A DNA stretch of 58,097 nt from an uncultured Prevotellaceae bacterium (GTDB lineage: Bacteria; Bacteroidota; Bacteroidia; Bacteroidales; Bacteroidaceae): NCBI GenBank assembly GCA_900316575.1, contig ONDJ01000010.1, forward strand, positions 1 through 58,097, written 5' to 3'. Numbering within the stretch: position 1 is the first letter of the stretch; each line of letters opens with the position of its first letter. Made by a program: the position numbers and the translations under genes. Shown here piece by piece: positions 44,424 to 54,331 of the stretch. Below the pieces are notes generated by a model. That model was not told where the DNA came from. It was given only the letters and a program-made list of their open reading frames with translations, and did no database searches.

Positions 44424-45332
44424 TCAATTTATAAGGGATTGTACTCTTTGAGGGAGGATGTTCAGTATTAGATATAGGTATAATTTCAAATTAGAAGGCA
44501 TATAGTGCAAAGCTTGAAATGTTTCTTTATTACATTCCCTGCTTCTGTTTAGCCTTAAGTAAATGCTTGCTCTCATTTTATGCCATAGCCCTACATATTG
44601 CTTCAGACCTATAACTTTCTTATTATTCAAATAAAGTTCTTTAAGTTTACTCCCGACCACATCTGGTAGTTGAGGTACCCTTGTCGGTTTAGCAAAAGAA
44701 GAATTATTGGGAACATTATATATTGAACAAGCTTTTTTACTATATGCTATTTTATATTTTACAGCCAATCGTGCCCAAGTTAACAAATCTTCACCGCTTT
44801 TAATTCCTATCGGAAAACCGCCTAAACTGGGTATGGCATTTATGCGTAGCATTACAGCAGACGTCCATATTGGCGGATGTGATTTGGTTGCAACTTCAAA
44901 ATAATTGTTCAAAACTCCGCTCTCTTCTTGAAATTGGATTCCGCGAATAATCGTTTTTGTCTTTTTCCCATTTGCATCACAAAATTCATAATTTGTTGCA
45001 AATACATCGCATTGAGGATATCTCTCAGCTAATTCCATTTGCGTTGCCAAATAATCCTCTTTCCATTCGTCATCTGCATCAAGGAAAGCGATGAACTCTC
45101 CTTTGGCCTCTTCTATACCTTTGTTCCTTGCAGCTGCTACTCCAGCGTTTTTTTGGTTGATAATACGAATACGCTCGTCATTGAACGCCTTAACCATATC
45201 AATGCTCTTATCCGTAGAACCATCATTGACAACTATAATTTCATAATCTTTATAGGATTGTTTTAACACTGATCCTATTGAAATCGCAATGAGATCTTCT
45301 TTATTGTATAGAGGGACGATGACTGAAATCAT
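44424..45332 (-). CDS. glycosyltransferase family 2
   Basis: A 302-aa GT-A fold transferase. ISVIVPLYNKEDLIAISI starts the Rossmann-like domain, EIIVVNDGSTDKSIDM binds the nucleotide, and EFIAFLDADDEWKED carries the DxD-type metal motif (about residues 82-96). It has no clear transmembrane helix. It overlaps the end of the upstream SGNH-like gene by 32 bp, so translation is probably coupled. It belongs to the polysaccharide cluster; sugar specificity is unknown. Confidence 0.92.
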   Translation of the reverse strand: MISVIVPLYNKEDLIAISIGSVLKQSYKDYEIIVVNDGSTDKSIDMVKAFNDERIRIINQKNAGVAAARNKGIEEAKGEFIAFLDADDEWKEDYLATQMELAERYPQCDVFATNYEFCDANGKKTKTIIRGIQFQEESGVLNNYFEVATKSHPPIWTSAVMLRINAIPSLGGFPIGIKSGEDLLTWARLAVKYKIAYSKKACSIYNVPNNSSFAKPTRVPQLPDVVGSKLKELYLNNKKVIGLKQYVGLWHKMRASIYLRLNRSRECNKETFQALHYMPSNLKLYLYLILNILPQRVQSLIN

Positions 45333-46218
45333 GATCTTTATAAAGATGAATGAAGGATTCTGTTGTTAATTGTTGACCTTTTGGATTAAGATGTATGGGG
45401 TCAAAAAATAAGTCGTATTTGTCTGAGATGTTCGGGTTCATATCCCAGTATTCAATCAAAGGTGAAGAATTGGCTTTTTCTTTAAAATAATTCTGGATTT
45501 TCTGATATAGCCCTGGCTCATAATCGTTCAGCATTTTTGCTATCGGAGTTTGAACCAATATGATTTTAATGTTTTTGCTCTTTATGTAATTAAGAGTTTT
45601 TTCAAAAACCCTAATAAGTCCTTCATCAAATTCGATTGTTCGCTCCTGTTTCTCTATGATTTGTTTTCTTAAAGTAATCGTATCTAATATCCCAATCTTA
45701 TAGTTGTCCCAATTACAAAACCAACCTCTTAATGAATTGTTCAATAATGCATCTGAATATCGTGTGGAACATATAAGTTTATGCTCCCAATAATCTGTAG
45801 TAGATGCTTTTTTTCGGATAAAAGAGTCAATATTTAGTTCATCTATATATGGATAGAAATTCATGTATGAGTTCTCACTTAATCCACTATTCTTAAAAAT
45901 AAACTGATCTACTCCATAAACGATAACTTTCAGTGAGTCGCTGTATGAAGAAGACAAATACTGTTTAATCATTTGGTAACGATCTACTACATCTACGCCT
46001 TCTCTGCAGTATTTTGATACTTTACAATTTAAACTGTCTTCTATTAGCTTCTTATCAATAGCAAGCATCAATTGTGAGTGACCAATAAATAGTATTTCTG
46101 AATGCAGATCTAAACCATAATACTTAGATAAACCTTTATTGATAGACCATCCAATTCCCCGATCTATTATGATGAAGAGGAATAGAAATGCAAGAAGCAA
46201 TATGGCTTTTCTTTTCAT
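45301..46218 (-). CDS. SGNH/GDSL-like membrane-anchored acylation partner
   Basis: A 305-aa protein with one N-terminal membrane helix (ILLLAFLFLFIIID, about 6-19) and a periplasmic hydrolase-like domain. The Ser nucleophile candidate is Ser48 in FIGHSQLM, and the Asp-His pair is Asp273 and His276 in FDPIHLNPKGQQ, the usual SGNH order. It lies 3 bp after the MBOAT gene, the arrangement of AlgI with AlgJ/AlgX or DltB with DltD, in which the SGNH partner passes an acyl group to the glycan outside the membrane. Acylation of the local polysaccharide is therefore likely. Confidence 0.8.
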   Translation of the reverse strand: MKRKAILLLAFLFLFIIIDRGIGWSINKGLSKYYGLDLHSEILFIGHSQLMLAIDKKLIEDSLNCKVSKYCREGVDVVDRYQMIKQYLSSSYSDSLKVIVYGVDQFIFKNSGLSENSYMNFYPYIDELNIDSFIRKKASTTDYWEHKLICSTRYSDALLNNSLRGWFCNWDNYKIGILDTITLRKQIIEKQERTIEFDEGLIRVFEKTLNYIKSKNIKIILVQTPIAKMLNDYEPGLYQKIQNYFKEKANSSPLIEYWDMNPNISDKYDLFFDPIHLNPKGQQLTTESFIHLYKDHDFSHRPSIQ

Positions 46219-46221
46219 TGA

Positions 46222-47541
46222 TTAGAATTGGAAATAAACAAACTGGCTACTTTTTACTCCAAAAAGACAGATACCTAAAATGATAAGCAGATATTCAACA
46301 TAGTTATAACTTCTTTTTTGCTTATACATGTGCCATTCTTTAATTAAAAATATAATAAGCAAAAGAGTAGTCAATGCTGTACTGAATGAAGAGGAACCCC
46401 AGTAGATTGGCGAAGTGATATTGGTGAATATTTGTTGAATGACGTAGCAGGCTTGAGTAAAATCTGGAATTCTAAAAAATACCCAAGCGACAGAAACCAT
46501 AACAAACACGTATATGGTGTATAAAATATTTGATTGTTTGCAGCCCCAATAATGTTCAATAAGGTAAAGCACAGCATGCATAGCCCCCCAAATTACAAAA
46601 GATTCCGTAGCTCCATGCCAAATACCGCTGAGTAAGAAGACGGAAGAAATGTTGAAAATCCATCTCGCCTTGGAAACCCGATTGCCTCCCAAAGAGATAT
46701 ATACATATTCAGTAAACCAAGATGTAAGGGATATGTGCCAACGTCTCCAAAACTCTTTGATCGTTCCTGCAAAATAGGGGAACTTGAAATTCTGCATTAC
46801 GTTAATTCCTAACATCCGTGCAGAACCGATTGCCATATCGGCATATCCACTAAAATCAGCGTATATTTGGAAACTATAAAAGATAGCAGCTAATGCTAAG
46901 GTGCTACCAGAATAGGATGATGGTGAGTAATAAATTTCATTAACAAAAACAGCTAATCGATCAGCAATGACGATTTTCTTAAAAACTCCCCATATAAATA
47001 ATTGAATTCCTATTTGAACGTTGTTTGTGGATATAGGAAAAGAACACTTTAATAGAGGTAGGATATTACGTGCTCTTTCTATAGGACCTGATAATAATGT
47101 TGGAAAGAATGCGATAAATAAAGCAACATTAAGAAAACTATCTGGAGCGATTTTCTTTCGATATATATCTATGGTATAAGTCAGTGCTTGAAAGGTAAAG
47201 AACGACAATCCGACAGGTAATACAATAGATGAATTTGCCATATAAGCATACTTGAAGAAAAGGAGATTAGAAAGCGTTAATAGTATTGTTATCCATAATT
47301 CTTTTTTAGCCTTACCCCTTTTTTGTTGAGCTTTATAAATAATGCTTCCTCCCCAAAAGGTAACTATTGTAATGTAAGCCAAAAGTCCTACAAACCAAAA
47401 TTGAAGTTGAGCATAAAAAAAATAGGAGGAGACGAGAAGATATAAGTTTCTTAATCTATACCACTGACGAAAATTAAGCAAGTAGGTGATACAGAATACC
47501 GCAATAAAGAAATAGATATATTCAAACGAATTAAACTGCAT
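46222..47541 (-). CDS. MBOAT-family O-acyltransferase (AlgI-like)
   Basis: A 439-aa polytopic membrane protein with about 11 helices. SFFTFQALTYTIDIYRKKI and FFPTLLSGPIERARNILP are characteristic of the AlgI/DltB branch. FPYFAGTIKEFWRRWHISLTS contains the conserved RRWHISL signature, and the catalytic His is in LLSGIWHGATESFVIWG. It exports activated acyl (usually acetyl) groups across the inner membrane. It overlaps the Wzy-like gene by 11 bp and is directly followed by an SGNH partner, so the three act in one step series: polymerise, then O-acylate. Confidence 0.93.
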   Translation of the reverse strand: MQFNSFEYIYFFIAVFCITYLLNFRQWYRLRNLYLLVSSYFFYAQLQFWFVGLLAYITIVTFWGGSIIYKAQQKRGKAKKELWITILLTLSNLLFFKYAYMANSSIVLPVGLSFFTFQALTYTIDIYRKKIAPDSFLNVALFIAFFPTLLSGPIERARNILPLLKCSFPISTNNVQIGIQLFIWGVFKKIVIADRLAVFVNEIYYSPSSYSGSTLALAAIFYSFQIYADFSGYADMAIGSARMLGINVMQNFKFPYFAGTIKEFWRRWHISLTSWFTEYVYISLGGNRVSKARWIFNISSVFLLSGIWHGATESFVIWGAMHAVLYLIEHYWGCKQSNILYTIYVFVMVSVAWVFFRIPDFTQACYVIQQIFTNITSPIYWGSSSFSTALTTLLLIIFLIKEWHMYKQKRSYNYVEYLLIILGICLFGVKSSQFVYFQF

Positions 47542-48844
47542 GTTTACTATTCTGTTTTTCCAATAATCCCAACATCATACCATAAAAACCATAGGGCATC
47601 ATCAACGTTGCCATAGAATAATTGACCGTGTTCTCTGTGTACATCGTGGCTACTACTCCAAGGATGGAGGCTCCAGCTGTTAGTGAACATATCTTTATCG
47701 GGATATTTTGATTTTTATGGTAAACAATAAAACAATGAATAAAGATGAAAATGATTACCGAAAGGTATATAATAAGTCCTATAAGGCCATTATCGCAGAG
47801 AATTTGCAGATAGTCGTTATGCTGAATCTTAATTCCTCCAAACTCATCAGAATTATTATACATATAGTGTTGAATGTTGCCAGTTCCCGAACCAATAATT
47901 TCATGTCCTATATAAAATTTATTATACAAGATATCCCACATATATTCTCTATAGTTGGTATTAATATCTTGAGCAGTTACTTTTCCTTCTTGAAAATCTT
48001 GTAGTGAAATTTCTGTTTCTTTCTTAAACATTTTTTCGTGTAGTTGAGGGATCGTGAATATAGCAACAATTCCTATAATGAGCAAAGAAAAAATGATTGG
48101 TATGGAGCGAAATCGATGCTTAATAAAAAAGAATGCACTTAAAGCTATAAATGACCCTAAAATACTGGAACGAAAGACCCAAATAAAACAAGGTAAAAGG
48201 AATGTCAATGTCAGAATTAAATACTTCCATTTAGGCTTGATATAAAAACTAAAACTCAGACATAGTATCATTAGCGAAATGTAATGCACAGCTCTGGCAG
48301 TTCCATACCACCAAACCCCAGGGACTAAAATATTTATTTGAGGTATAAAACTGAATGCTATACTAAGAATGGCTAATAATATAGCCCCTAAACAAGCTTT
48401 GATAAAAACTTCATGGTTTCTTACCGCGATTGATGCAACCCACATGATCAGCAAAGGAAACAAATATTTCAGAATAACCCTTATGCCATATATAATAGAA
48501 GGAGCATAAGAACAGCCAATAATAAGCCAAATAATATATAAAGTATATATAGCACTTGCCCAACCCAGAATAGGATGACGTGAAGTCATAAATATGGCAA
48601 GAAGACATAGTCCCTCAATAACAAAAAGGCGAATTGCCATTAGGTCAATAAAACCAGAAGTATTTAATGCTAAGAGACCTGTTGAAAAAATAACAATCCA
48701 CAAAGCTTCAATCCCTTCAAGTCTTAATTTCTGTTCTATATTGAGAGGATTAGTAACAACGTATGATTTACCAAACGCAAAAAGCAGGCTAATCGTTGTT
48801 AGAATAGCAAAATATAAGTAGTTTAGATCTACAAGAAATCCCAT
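47531..48844 (-). CDS. O-antigen polymerase/ligase-like membrane protein
   Basis: A 437-aa hydrophobic protein with about 10-12 transmembrane segments and one large polar loop (about residues 275-345, KMFKKETEISLQDFQEGKVT ...). The segment GSGTGNIQHYMYNN ... IQHNDYLQILCDNGLIGL matches the Wzy_C-type motif (GxGxG then HNxxLxxxxxxG) of O-antigen ligases and capsule polymerases. In this cluster it is the likely Wzy polymerase of the repeat unit flipped by the Wzx at 55846. Whether it polymerises or ligates cannot be decided from sequence. Confidence 0.85.
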   Translation of the reverse strand: MGFLVDLNYLYFAILTTISLLFAFGKSYVVTNPLNIEQKLRLEGIEALWIVIFSTGLLALNTSGFIDLMAIRLFVIEGLCLLAIFMTSRHPILGWASAIYTLYIIWLIIGCSYAPSIIYGIRVILKYLFPLLIMWVASIAVRNHEVFIKACLGAILLAILSIAFSFIPQINILVPGVWWYGTARAVHYISLMILCLSFSFYIKPKWKYLILTLTFLLPCFIWVFRSSILGSFIALSAFFFIKHRFRSIPIIFSLLIIGIVAIFTIPQLHEKMFKKETEISLQDFQEGKVTAQDINTNYREYMWDILYNKFYIGHEIIGSGTGNIQHYMYNNSDEFGGIKIQHNDYLQILCDNGLIGLIIYLSVIIFIFIHCFIVYHKNQNIPIKICSLTAGASILGVVATMYTENTVNYSMATLMMPYGFYGMMLGLLEKQNSKHAV

Positions 48845-48853
48845 TAGCTTCTT

Positions 48854-49987
48854 TTAAGATAATATATATTTGTATAATGTAGAAATGTGTTGTTGATAGG
48901 TTTTTGTTGAAAAAGTTGCTGCTCTTTTTAGTGCATTATGAGAGCATTCACCGAAACGTCGTTTATTTTCAATTAATTTTGAAGTTGATTTAACGATACT
49001 ATCAATATTCTCTGGTATATGTAAAAAGCCAATATTATCAATGATTTCAGGCAATCCACCTACCTTTGATGCTATGACAATGCATCCTCGAGCCATTCCT
49101 TCTAAAGCGGTAAGACCAAAGCCTTCAGATCGAGAAGGAACTAATAAAATATCAATTTGATCGTAGTAAGATTGAAGCTTTTCTTGGGGCTGACGCCCAA
49201 CCATTGAGGCGCAAGAATATAAATCTGCTTTATTAATTTCTTCTTCCATGTGCTTTCTTAACGAACCATCACCAACAATAAGAAATCGTGTATTTGAGAA
49301 TTGCCGATGTATTTCCTTGAATGCAGGAACTACTAAGTCCATCCCTTTAATATATTCTAAGCGACTAACAACCCCAATGGTAATCACATTACCAAAACTG
49401 CGTGGTCTTTGAGCTATTTGAATATAATCAGGTAAGTTGTTGTATATCGTAAAATGATTTCCTCTTTTCTTTAGCTTAATCTCAGGCGTATAAAGACTTG
49501 CTGAGCCAAAGAAACTTTCTTCAGCTTTCAATGTAATGCATGTAAATGCAGTGAGTATATATCGTTGTATAAAATGAATCAATTTTAGCGAAGGATAAAT
49601 ATCTGCCATCGTGTGTGCAGTGGCTATTATTTTCTTAATGCCCAAAATACGAAGAAGAATTATAGGTATAGCTCCGGGGGCCATATACTGCACATGGGCT
49701 AAGTCATATTTCTTATCTCCTAATGTTCGCTTAAATCCTTTGTAGAGGAAATGAATTGTTCGCCATGCACCATGTGCTCTTGTCCTTTCAGGGGATAAAC
49801 AAATAACACTGCTCCCAGCTTTTTTATAACGGGCAACCATGTCCTCTGAATATTCAAAGTAGCATAGTGTTGTTACTTTATAACTTGATGATATAAGAGC
49901 CTTGACCAAACTAAGTGTTTGGACTTCTGTGCCGCCTGTAAGTAAGCAAGGTATACAAATAAGTATGTTCTTATTCTTACCCATCAA
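48854..49987 (-). CDS. glycosyltransferase family 4
   Basis: A 377-aa GT-B enzyme. The N-terminal ILICIPCLLTGGTEVQTLSL has the glycine-rich loop typical of GT4. The donor domain begins TIGVVSRLEYIKGMDLVVPA, with RFLIVGDGSLRKHMEEEI and the E-x7-E motif in SRSEGFGLTALEGMARGC. A hydrophobic patch near residues 105-150 may associate with the membrane. It lies 9 bp upstream of the Wzy-like gene and 4 bp downstream of the ATPase/nuclease pseudogene on the same strand. Confidence 0.92.
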   Translation of the reverse strand: MMGKNKNILICIPCLLTGGTEVQTLSLVKALISSSYKVTTLCYFEYSEDMVARYKKAGSSVICLSPERTRAHGAWRTIHFLYKGFKRTLGDKKYDLAHVQYMAPGAIPIILLRILGIKKIIATAHTMADIYPSLKLIHFIQRYILTAFTCITLKAEESFFGSASLYTPEIKLKKRGNHFTIYNNLPDYIQIAQRPRSFGNVITIGVVSRLEYIKGMDLVVPAFKEIHRQFSNTRFLIVGDGSLRKHMEEEINKADLYSCASMVGRQPQEKLQSYYDQIDILLVPSRSEGFGLTALEGMARGCIVIASKVGGLPEIIDNIGFLHIPENIDSIVKSTSKLIENKRRFGECSHNALKRAATFSTKTYQQHISTLYKYILS

Positions 49988-49991
49988 TTAA

Positions 49992-51597
49992 TTACAATGT
50001 TCCTACAGCCCAATCTTCAATTGTTCTCGTCTCTGCATTTATTTTTACACCAATTTTGACGACTTTTCGGTTTTCGGCTTGATATGGGAAAGCATACCCT
50101 CTATCGTCAATCTGAGCAAGTGCATTTTGTGCGGTGCCGTTGACTTTGAGTTCAAAGACGTAAGTGATATTTGGCATCCATACGACCATATCTATACGTC
50201 CACCTGCGCATTTCACTTGTGTGCGCACATAAACATTGAGCATGGAGAAGATGAGATAGAACGTGTATTCGTAGAAACCTTCAGCGTTGACTACTTCTTG
50301 TAGTTTCTTCTTGAAACCTTCAACGTAGGGAATACTTGCGAGATAGGCTTGCATCTCTTGCATGGCATGGTTTATGTCATCCTTTTTGAGGGCACGCCAG
50401 AACTTGAGAGCAAAACCTACTTGAACATTAGCACTATCTAACCCGATGTATGTTGGCAGCAAACCATCAACGTAGCCTATTCTAACTTCTTGATTGGGAA
50501 TGGAGAGGATATAAGTGTTTGATTCTCTGTCGTATGTTTGATTCTCTGTCGTAATCCTTAATGGTGAGGTATCCGCTTTGATAGAGTAGGGGAAGGGCGG
50601 TCGTCATAGCCTCTGTAGGCTGATCGAAAGCAGTAGCAGGCACTTCGAGTTTGTCAAAAGACATAATGTCTGTGTTGAAGTGCTGCATTTGACGAATGAG
50701 GAATGTAGGCGTTCCGCTTTCAAACCAGTAATTCGCGACTTTCTGTTGATGGAAACATTTTAGAAGACTAAAAGGATTGTATATTTCCTCAGCGTTTTCT
50801 GAAAAGTGGTATCCATCATATTGTAGCTTAAGCTTTTGGTGCATCTCTTCCCACGATAGTTGATAGGTATCAGCTAATATACCAATATCTTCTCGGAGGG
50901 TTGTTGTAAGCTCTTGTTCTGTGATGCCACTGATTGCAGCAAATCTGGGGTCAAGTGTTACATTGAGGAGGTTGTTAATGGTAGAGAAGATACTAAGTTG
51001 AGAGAACTTTGTGATGCCTGTGATGAAGCAGAATTTGATATAACGTTCATTTGCTTTCAGCGGTACATAAAACTCTTGCATGACTTCACGTATCTTCTGA
51101 AGATCCTCGCCTTCATGCAAACGATCAAGTAGTGGGGCATCATATTCATCTATAAAGACAGCTACTTGCTTACCCGTTTGTTCGTATGCGCGTCTGATTA
51201 ATCCTTGCAACATACTTCCAGGCATAGTTTCAGCTTCGCCACTTCCGTATATTTTGGTGTATTCGTTCAATATGAATAGGAGCCTATCCCGAAGGGCTTC
51301 AGGAGTTGGTTGTGCCTTTGCGATGCTAAGATCAAAATGAAGTACTGGATATTCTTCCCATTCCTGCTCAAGTTCCATAATCTTTAGCCCTTCAAAAAGT
51401 TGTTTCTCTCCCTTGAAATAAGATTCAAGTGTGGAGGTGAGTAGGGACTTACCGAAGCGCCGTGGGCGACTCAAGAAGATGAATTTGCCATAATGAGCTA
51501 AATTCCAAACTATATCAGTCTTGTCAACGTAAAGATAGTTTCCTTTGACAATCTCAGAGAACGTTTGTATGCCTATGGGGTATTTGCGTTGTGTCAT
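49992..51597 (-). pseudogene. AAA-ATPase / PD-(D/E)XK nuclease family gene split by a 19-bp duplication
   Basis: The N-terminal 371 residues (51597-50482) are the AAA-ATPase-like domain: KYPIGIQTFSEIVKGNYLYV, Walker-like SRPRRFGKSLLTSTL (about residues 43-57) and VFIDEYDAPLLDR. The last 156 residues (50462-49992) are the PD-(D/E)XK part, with GRIDMVVWMPNITYVFELKV (Asp and ExK motif) and IDDRGYAFPYQ. Between them a 19-bp unit is present twice (50516-50553) and shifts the frame, adding 14 spurious residues and a stop. Removing one copy restores a continuous 528-aa protein of normal family length. The family is abundant in Bacteroidetes; its role is unknown. It interrupts the polysaccharide cluster in the same orientation. 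Confidence 0.88.
50516..50553. repeat. 19-bp tandem duplication
   Basis: TGTTTGATTCTCTGTCGTA at 50516-50534 is repeated exactly at 50535-50553. The length is not a multiple of three, so the duplication frameshifts the ATPase/nuclease gene. Confidence 0.97.
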
Positions 51598-51620
51598 ATT
51601 CCTAATTAATAAAGAGTAAA

Positions 51621-52745
51621 TTAGAACATTTTGGTCTTATTTTTACACAACTTATTCTTATAGTATGCAAAAGCAGGACCAAGATCGGAAAAGCATATAT
51701 TAATAAAACATCTTGTCCTTATAAGATCCCTAACCCATTTCCAAATAGAAAGTTCCTTTTCCTTAACGTATAGAAAATCTATACTATAATTCATAAGGTA
51801 TGTCTTTCTAAATTTTGCCCAATCTATGAATTTATTAGAGTCAATATACAAAGCGTGTAGATTGGCTCCTGCACAGGTTGAAGCGTATGCTAAACCTTCG
51901 TTCCTGAAATTTACTTCCATGAAAAAATTTCTGCCATCTTTTGTATGAATGAGTTCTATACTAAACGGTCCGTGATAATTGGATTCTTTAATGAATAATT
52001 GTATTGGTTCTAAATCTATATTGAATGCATCTATTTTATCAAAAAATCCATAAGCACCCGCCCCAATTCCTTTTGGCCAATGACGATGTTTTAAAACTCC
52101 GCCTCCCATAATAATCCCCTCATCTATTGAAACGCCTATAGCATCTATTTCATATTCTTTTTCAATATATTCTTGAATAATGAAGCTTTCGCATTGGCTT
52201 TCAGCTTCCAACGATGAATTTAGATCTTCTTGAGTATAACATATATGAATATCTCCTTTACTACCTTTGCTACTGTAAAGAGGCTTGGTAATTAGTGGAA
52301 AGGTTAATAATTTAAAGTTGAGATCATCATAGCGGTTATAAATTATAGATAAAGGAACGTTAAATCCACATTTCCTGGCGAGATTACACTGTTCATCCTT
52401 ATTAAAAAGTTTCCCTATTTGATGCCCCCTACATGGAGTGCGAAACCATTCGCTTAGTATATCTTCTCTTTCATCTACCCACTCAGCTGCTGAATCAAAG
52501 GTTGTTATTAGTATTTGTTTTGTTTCTTCAATCGCAATTTCTCTAAGAACAGACATGCAACTATTTAAGTCAGATAACAAATAGCAGTTATTTTGCTTCA
52601 AATACTTACTATCTTTAACACAGCAAACATCTTCCTGACATATTAATAATAGGATTTGACGAATCCCCGCTTCACCAAAACTTCTCACTGCTCCTAATGT
52701 GTTATGAGAAGAGTCGCCTAACGTTATAACTTGATTATATTTCAC
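51621..52745 (-). CDS. ATP-grasp family ligase
   Basis: A 374-aa protein with the ATP-grasp fold. ARKCGFNVPLSIIYN starts the ATP-binding half, LITKPLYSSKGSKGDIHICY holds the nucleotide-binding Lys and glycine loop, SFIIQEYIEKEYEIDAIGV is the central strand pair, and FSIELIHTKDGRNFFMEVNF carries the metal-binding Glu/Asn residues. Enzymes of this type join a carboxylate to an amine; in polysaccharide loci they are thought to attach amino acids or make amide-linked substituents. It overlaps the PIG-L gene by 11 bp, which suggests that a free amine made by deacetylation is its acceptor (inference). Confidence 0.82.
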   Translation of the reverse strand: MKYNQVITLGDSSHNTLGAVRSFGEAGIRQILLLICQEDVCCVKDSKYLKQNNCYLLSDLNSCMSVLREIAIEETKQILITTFDSAAEWVDEREDILSEWFRTPCRGHQIGKLFNKDEQCNLARKCGFNVPLSIIYNRYDDLNFKLLTFPLITKPLYSSKGSKGDIHICYTQEDLNSSLEAESQCESFIIQEYIEKEYEIDAIGVSIDEGIIMGGGVLKHRHWPKGIGAGAYGFFDKIDAFNIDLEPIQLFIKESNYHGPFSIELIHTKDGRNFFMEVNFRNEGLAYASTCAGANLHALYIDSNKFIDWAKFRKTYLMNYSIDFLYVKEKELSIWKWVRDLIRTRCFINICFSDLGPAFAYYKNKLCKNKTKMF

Positions 52746-53460
52746 ACTTAAAAAACAATTCTTTATTCCACTTTGTGGCGTTAATTAGAAGTCGAGGTAA
52801 CATACCGCTCCATGGCTTTCCGCATGGGGCTTCGGGAAGTGTATAATCATCAATCGCCTGAATTTTCTTTTTATATTCTTCGGTAGTCAATTTCAAAGTA
52901 AAGACTTTTTTCCAATCAAAGCGCCAAACATTGTAATACCAAAACCAAACGCAGTATTCATACATGAGTGGGCTAAAGCTTAGTTCTTGACAAATCCTTT
53001 TAACAATATTGCCAGCTTCAATATGATCGGGCCAGCCTTCACCATTCTGTTTAGGGAAAAAGATTGCTTGTGGCTTAATTTGAGAAATAAGTGCAGACAG
53101 CTTGCTATATTCTATTTCATTTCCTTCTTTTATATGCCCATCTGTGTAGTCAAGTAAGTATAGATTCTCTTTAGGAAGTCCTAAATGGGTATTTATCTTT
53201 ATCGCTAATTTTCGACGCTCATCTTTTATAGTTTCTTCACGTTCTTGGCAACAGCCTCTATGTGATCCACCACCTCCTGTAAGGATTATTACATGAGCTT
53301 TTTCTTTATATTGCTGAATAAGCCCAGCGCACCCTAATACTTCATCATCTGGATGGGGGGCAATGATCAAAATATGTTTTATAAGTTCTTCTAATATATG
53401 TCTCTTTCTCAAAAATATGCGTAAGATATATAATCTAATATTTCGTACTATTGTCTCCAT
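52735..53460 (-). CDS. PIG-L family N-deacetylase
   Basis: A zinc-dependent deacetylase of the PIG-L/LmbE family that removes acetyl from an N-acetyl amino sugar. HILIIAPHPDDEVLGCAGLI contains the AHPDDE zinc motif, and GEGWPDHIEAGNIVKR supplies the third His. The ATG at 53460 (241 aa) is preferred: the frame is open to 53502 but that start would overlap the upstream GT2 by 32 bp and adds a poorly conserved leader. A basic N-terminal stretch (RNIRLYILRIFLRKRHILEE) may touch the membrane. It is coupled to the ATP-grasp gene. Confidence 0.88.
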   Translation of the reverse strand: METIVRNIRLYILRIFLRKRHILEELIKHILIIAPHPDDEVLGCAGLIQQYKEKAHVIILTGGGGSHRGCCQEREETIKDERRKLAIKINTHLGLPKENLYLLDYTDGHIKEGNEIEYSKLSALISQIKPQAIFFPKQNGEGWPDHIEAGNIVKRICQELSFSPLMYEYCVWFWYYNVWRFDWKKVFTLKLTTEEYKKKIQAIDDYTLPEAPCGKPWSGMLPRLLINATKWNKELFFKCEI

Positions 53461-53470
53461 ACAAGATCGG

Positions 53471-54331
53471 CTATAGGAGAAAACGAATTGCATATAAAAC
53501 ATCTTTTAAATTCATTTCTTTTAGTGCATAACCTAAGAGATTTTTTAAATATTTGTTTTTGTTCTTTCTAAAATAATTATAATGAGGCTTATCTGCAAAT
53601 ATGTTTTCGGATAAATGCTTCATTTGAAAGTGATAGTCCTTCAATAGCCTTTTAACGAGAATTTTATTTTTAAGGTGTCCTGTTTCTGAAAGCTCGTGAA
53701 TTCTATAGGAGGAAAGTGGGGATAAGAGACCAATTACATCTGTAAATTGCCCAACTCGAAAGAAAAAATCATTATCGGCAATATGTCCCGCTTCACTTCT
53801 ATATTTACATCTTTCAAAAATACTCTTATGCGTTATAACTCCAGGGCAACGATGTATATGGGGATTACCAATATCTCTAAAAGATTCCATATATTCTTTC
53901 CCAGAATAAAATATGACATTATTAGGAGTATTGTTTTGATATGAAGTTCCTATTATTCTGTTTTTACCATCAATATATTTGCAAACAGAAAAAAGATGTT
54001 TAACATGTGGATGTTCATTTAACGCTTTTTCAGCTTCTTCTAAAAATGTAGGATCTAAAATATCGTCTTGGTGTAAGAGAGAAATGAAATCAGAAGATGC
54101 ATGGGCAATAGAATTATTCCATCCATTTACAAAGCCAGATGGGCCTTCAATATTTTTGAACAACTTTATTTTATTCCCATATTTCTTGCAAATATCCAAT
54201 GTTTCGTCAGAGGAGTTATCGTCTGAAACAATAATCTCGTCAGCAGGTCTTGTTTGGTTAATTGCAGAGTCTATCGCTTGAGTGATGAACTGCGATCCAT
54301 TATAAGATGGTATGACTATAGAGAATGTCAT
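53471..54331 (-). CDS. glycosyltransferase family 2
   Basis: A 286-aa GT-A enzyme: [37 protein letters not shown], and [20 protein letters not shown] with the Asp-Asp metal site at about residues 87-92. [20 protein letters not shown] and [11 protein letters not shown] are acceptor-side motifs. Its ATG overlaps the stop of the acetyltransferase gene by 4 bp. It is one of the three GT2 enzymes that build the repeat unit here. Confidence 0.92.
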   Translation of the reverse strand: MTFSIVIPSYNGSQFITQAIDSAINQTRPADEIIVSDDNSSDETLDICKKYGNKIKLFKNIEGPSGFVNGWNNSIAHASSDFISLLHQDDILDPTFLEEAEKALNEHPHVKHLFSVCKYIDGKNRIIGTSYQNNTPNNVIFYSGKEYMESFRDIGNPHIHRCPGVITHKSIFERCKYRSEAGHIADNDFFFRVGQFTDVIGLLSPLSSYRIHELSETGHLKNKILVKRLLKDYHFQMKHLSENIFADKPHYNYFRKNKNKYLKNLLGYALKEMNLKDVLYAIRFLL

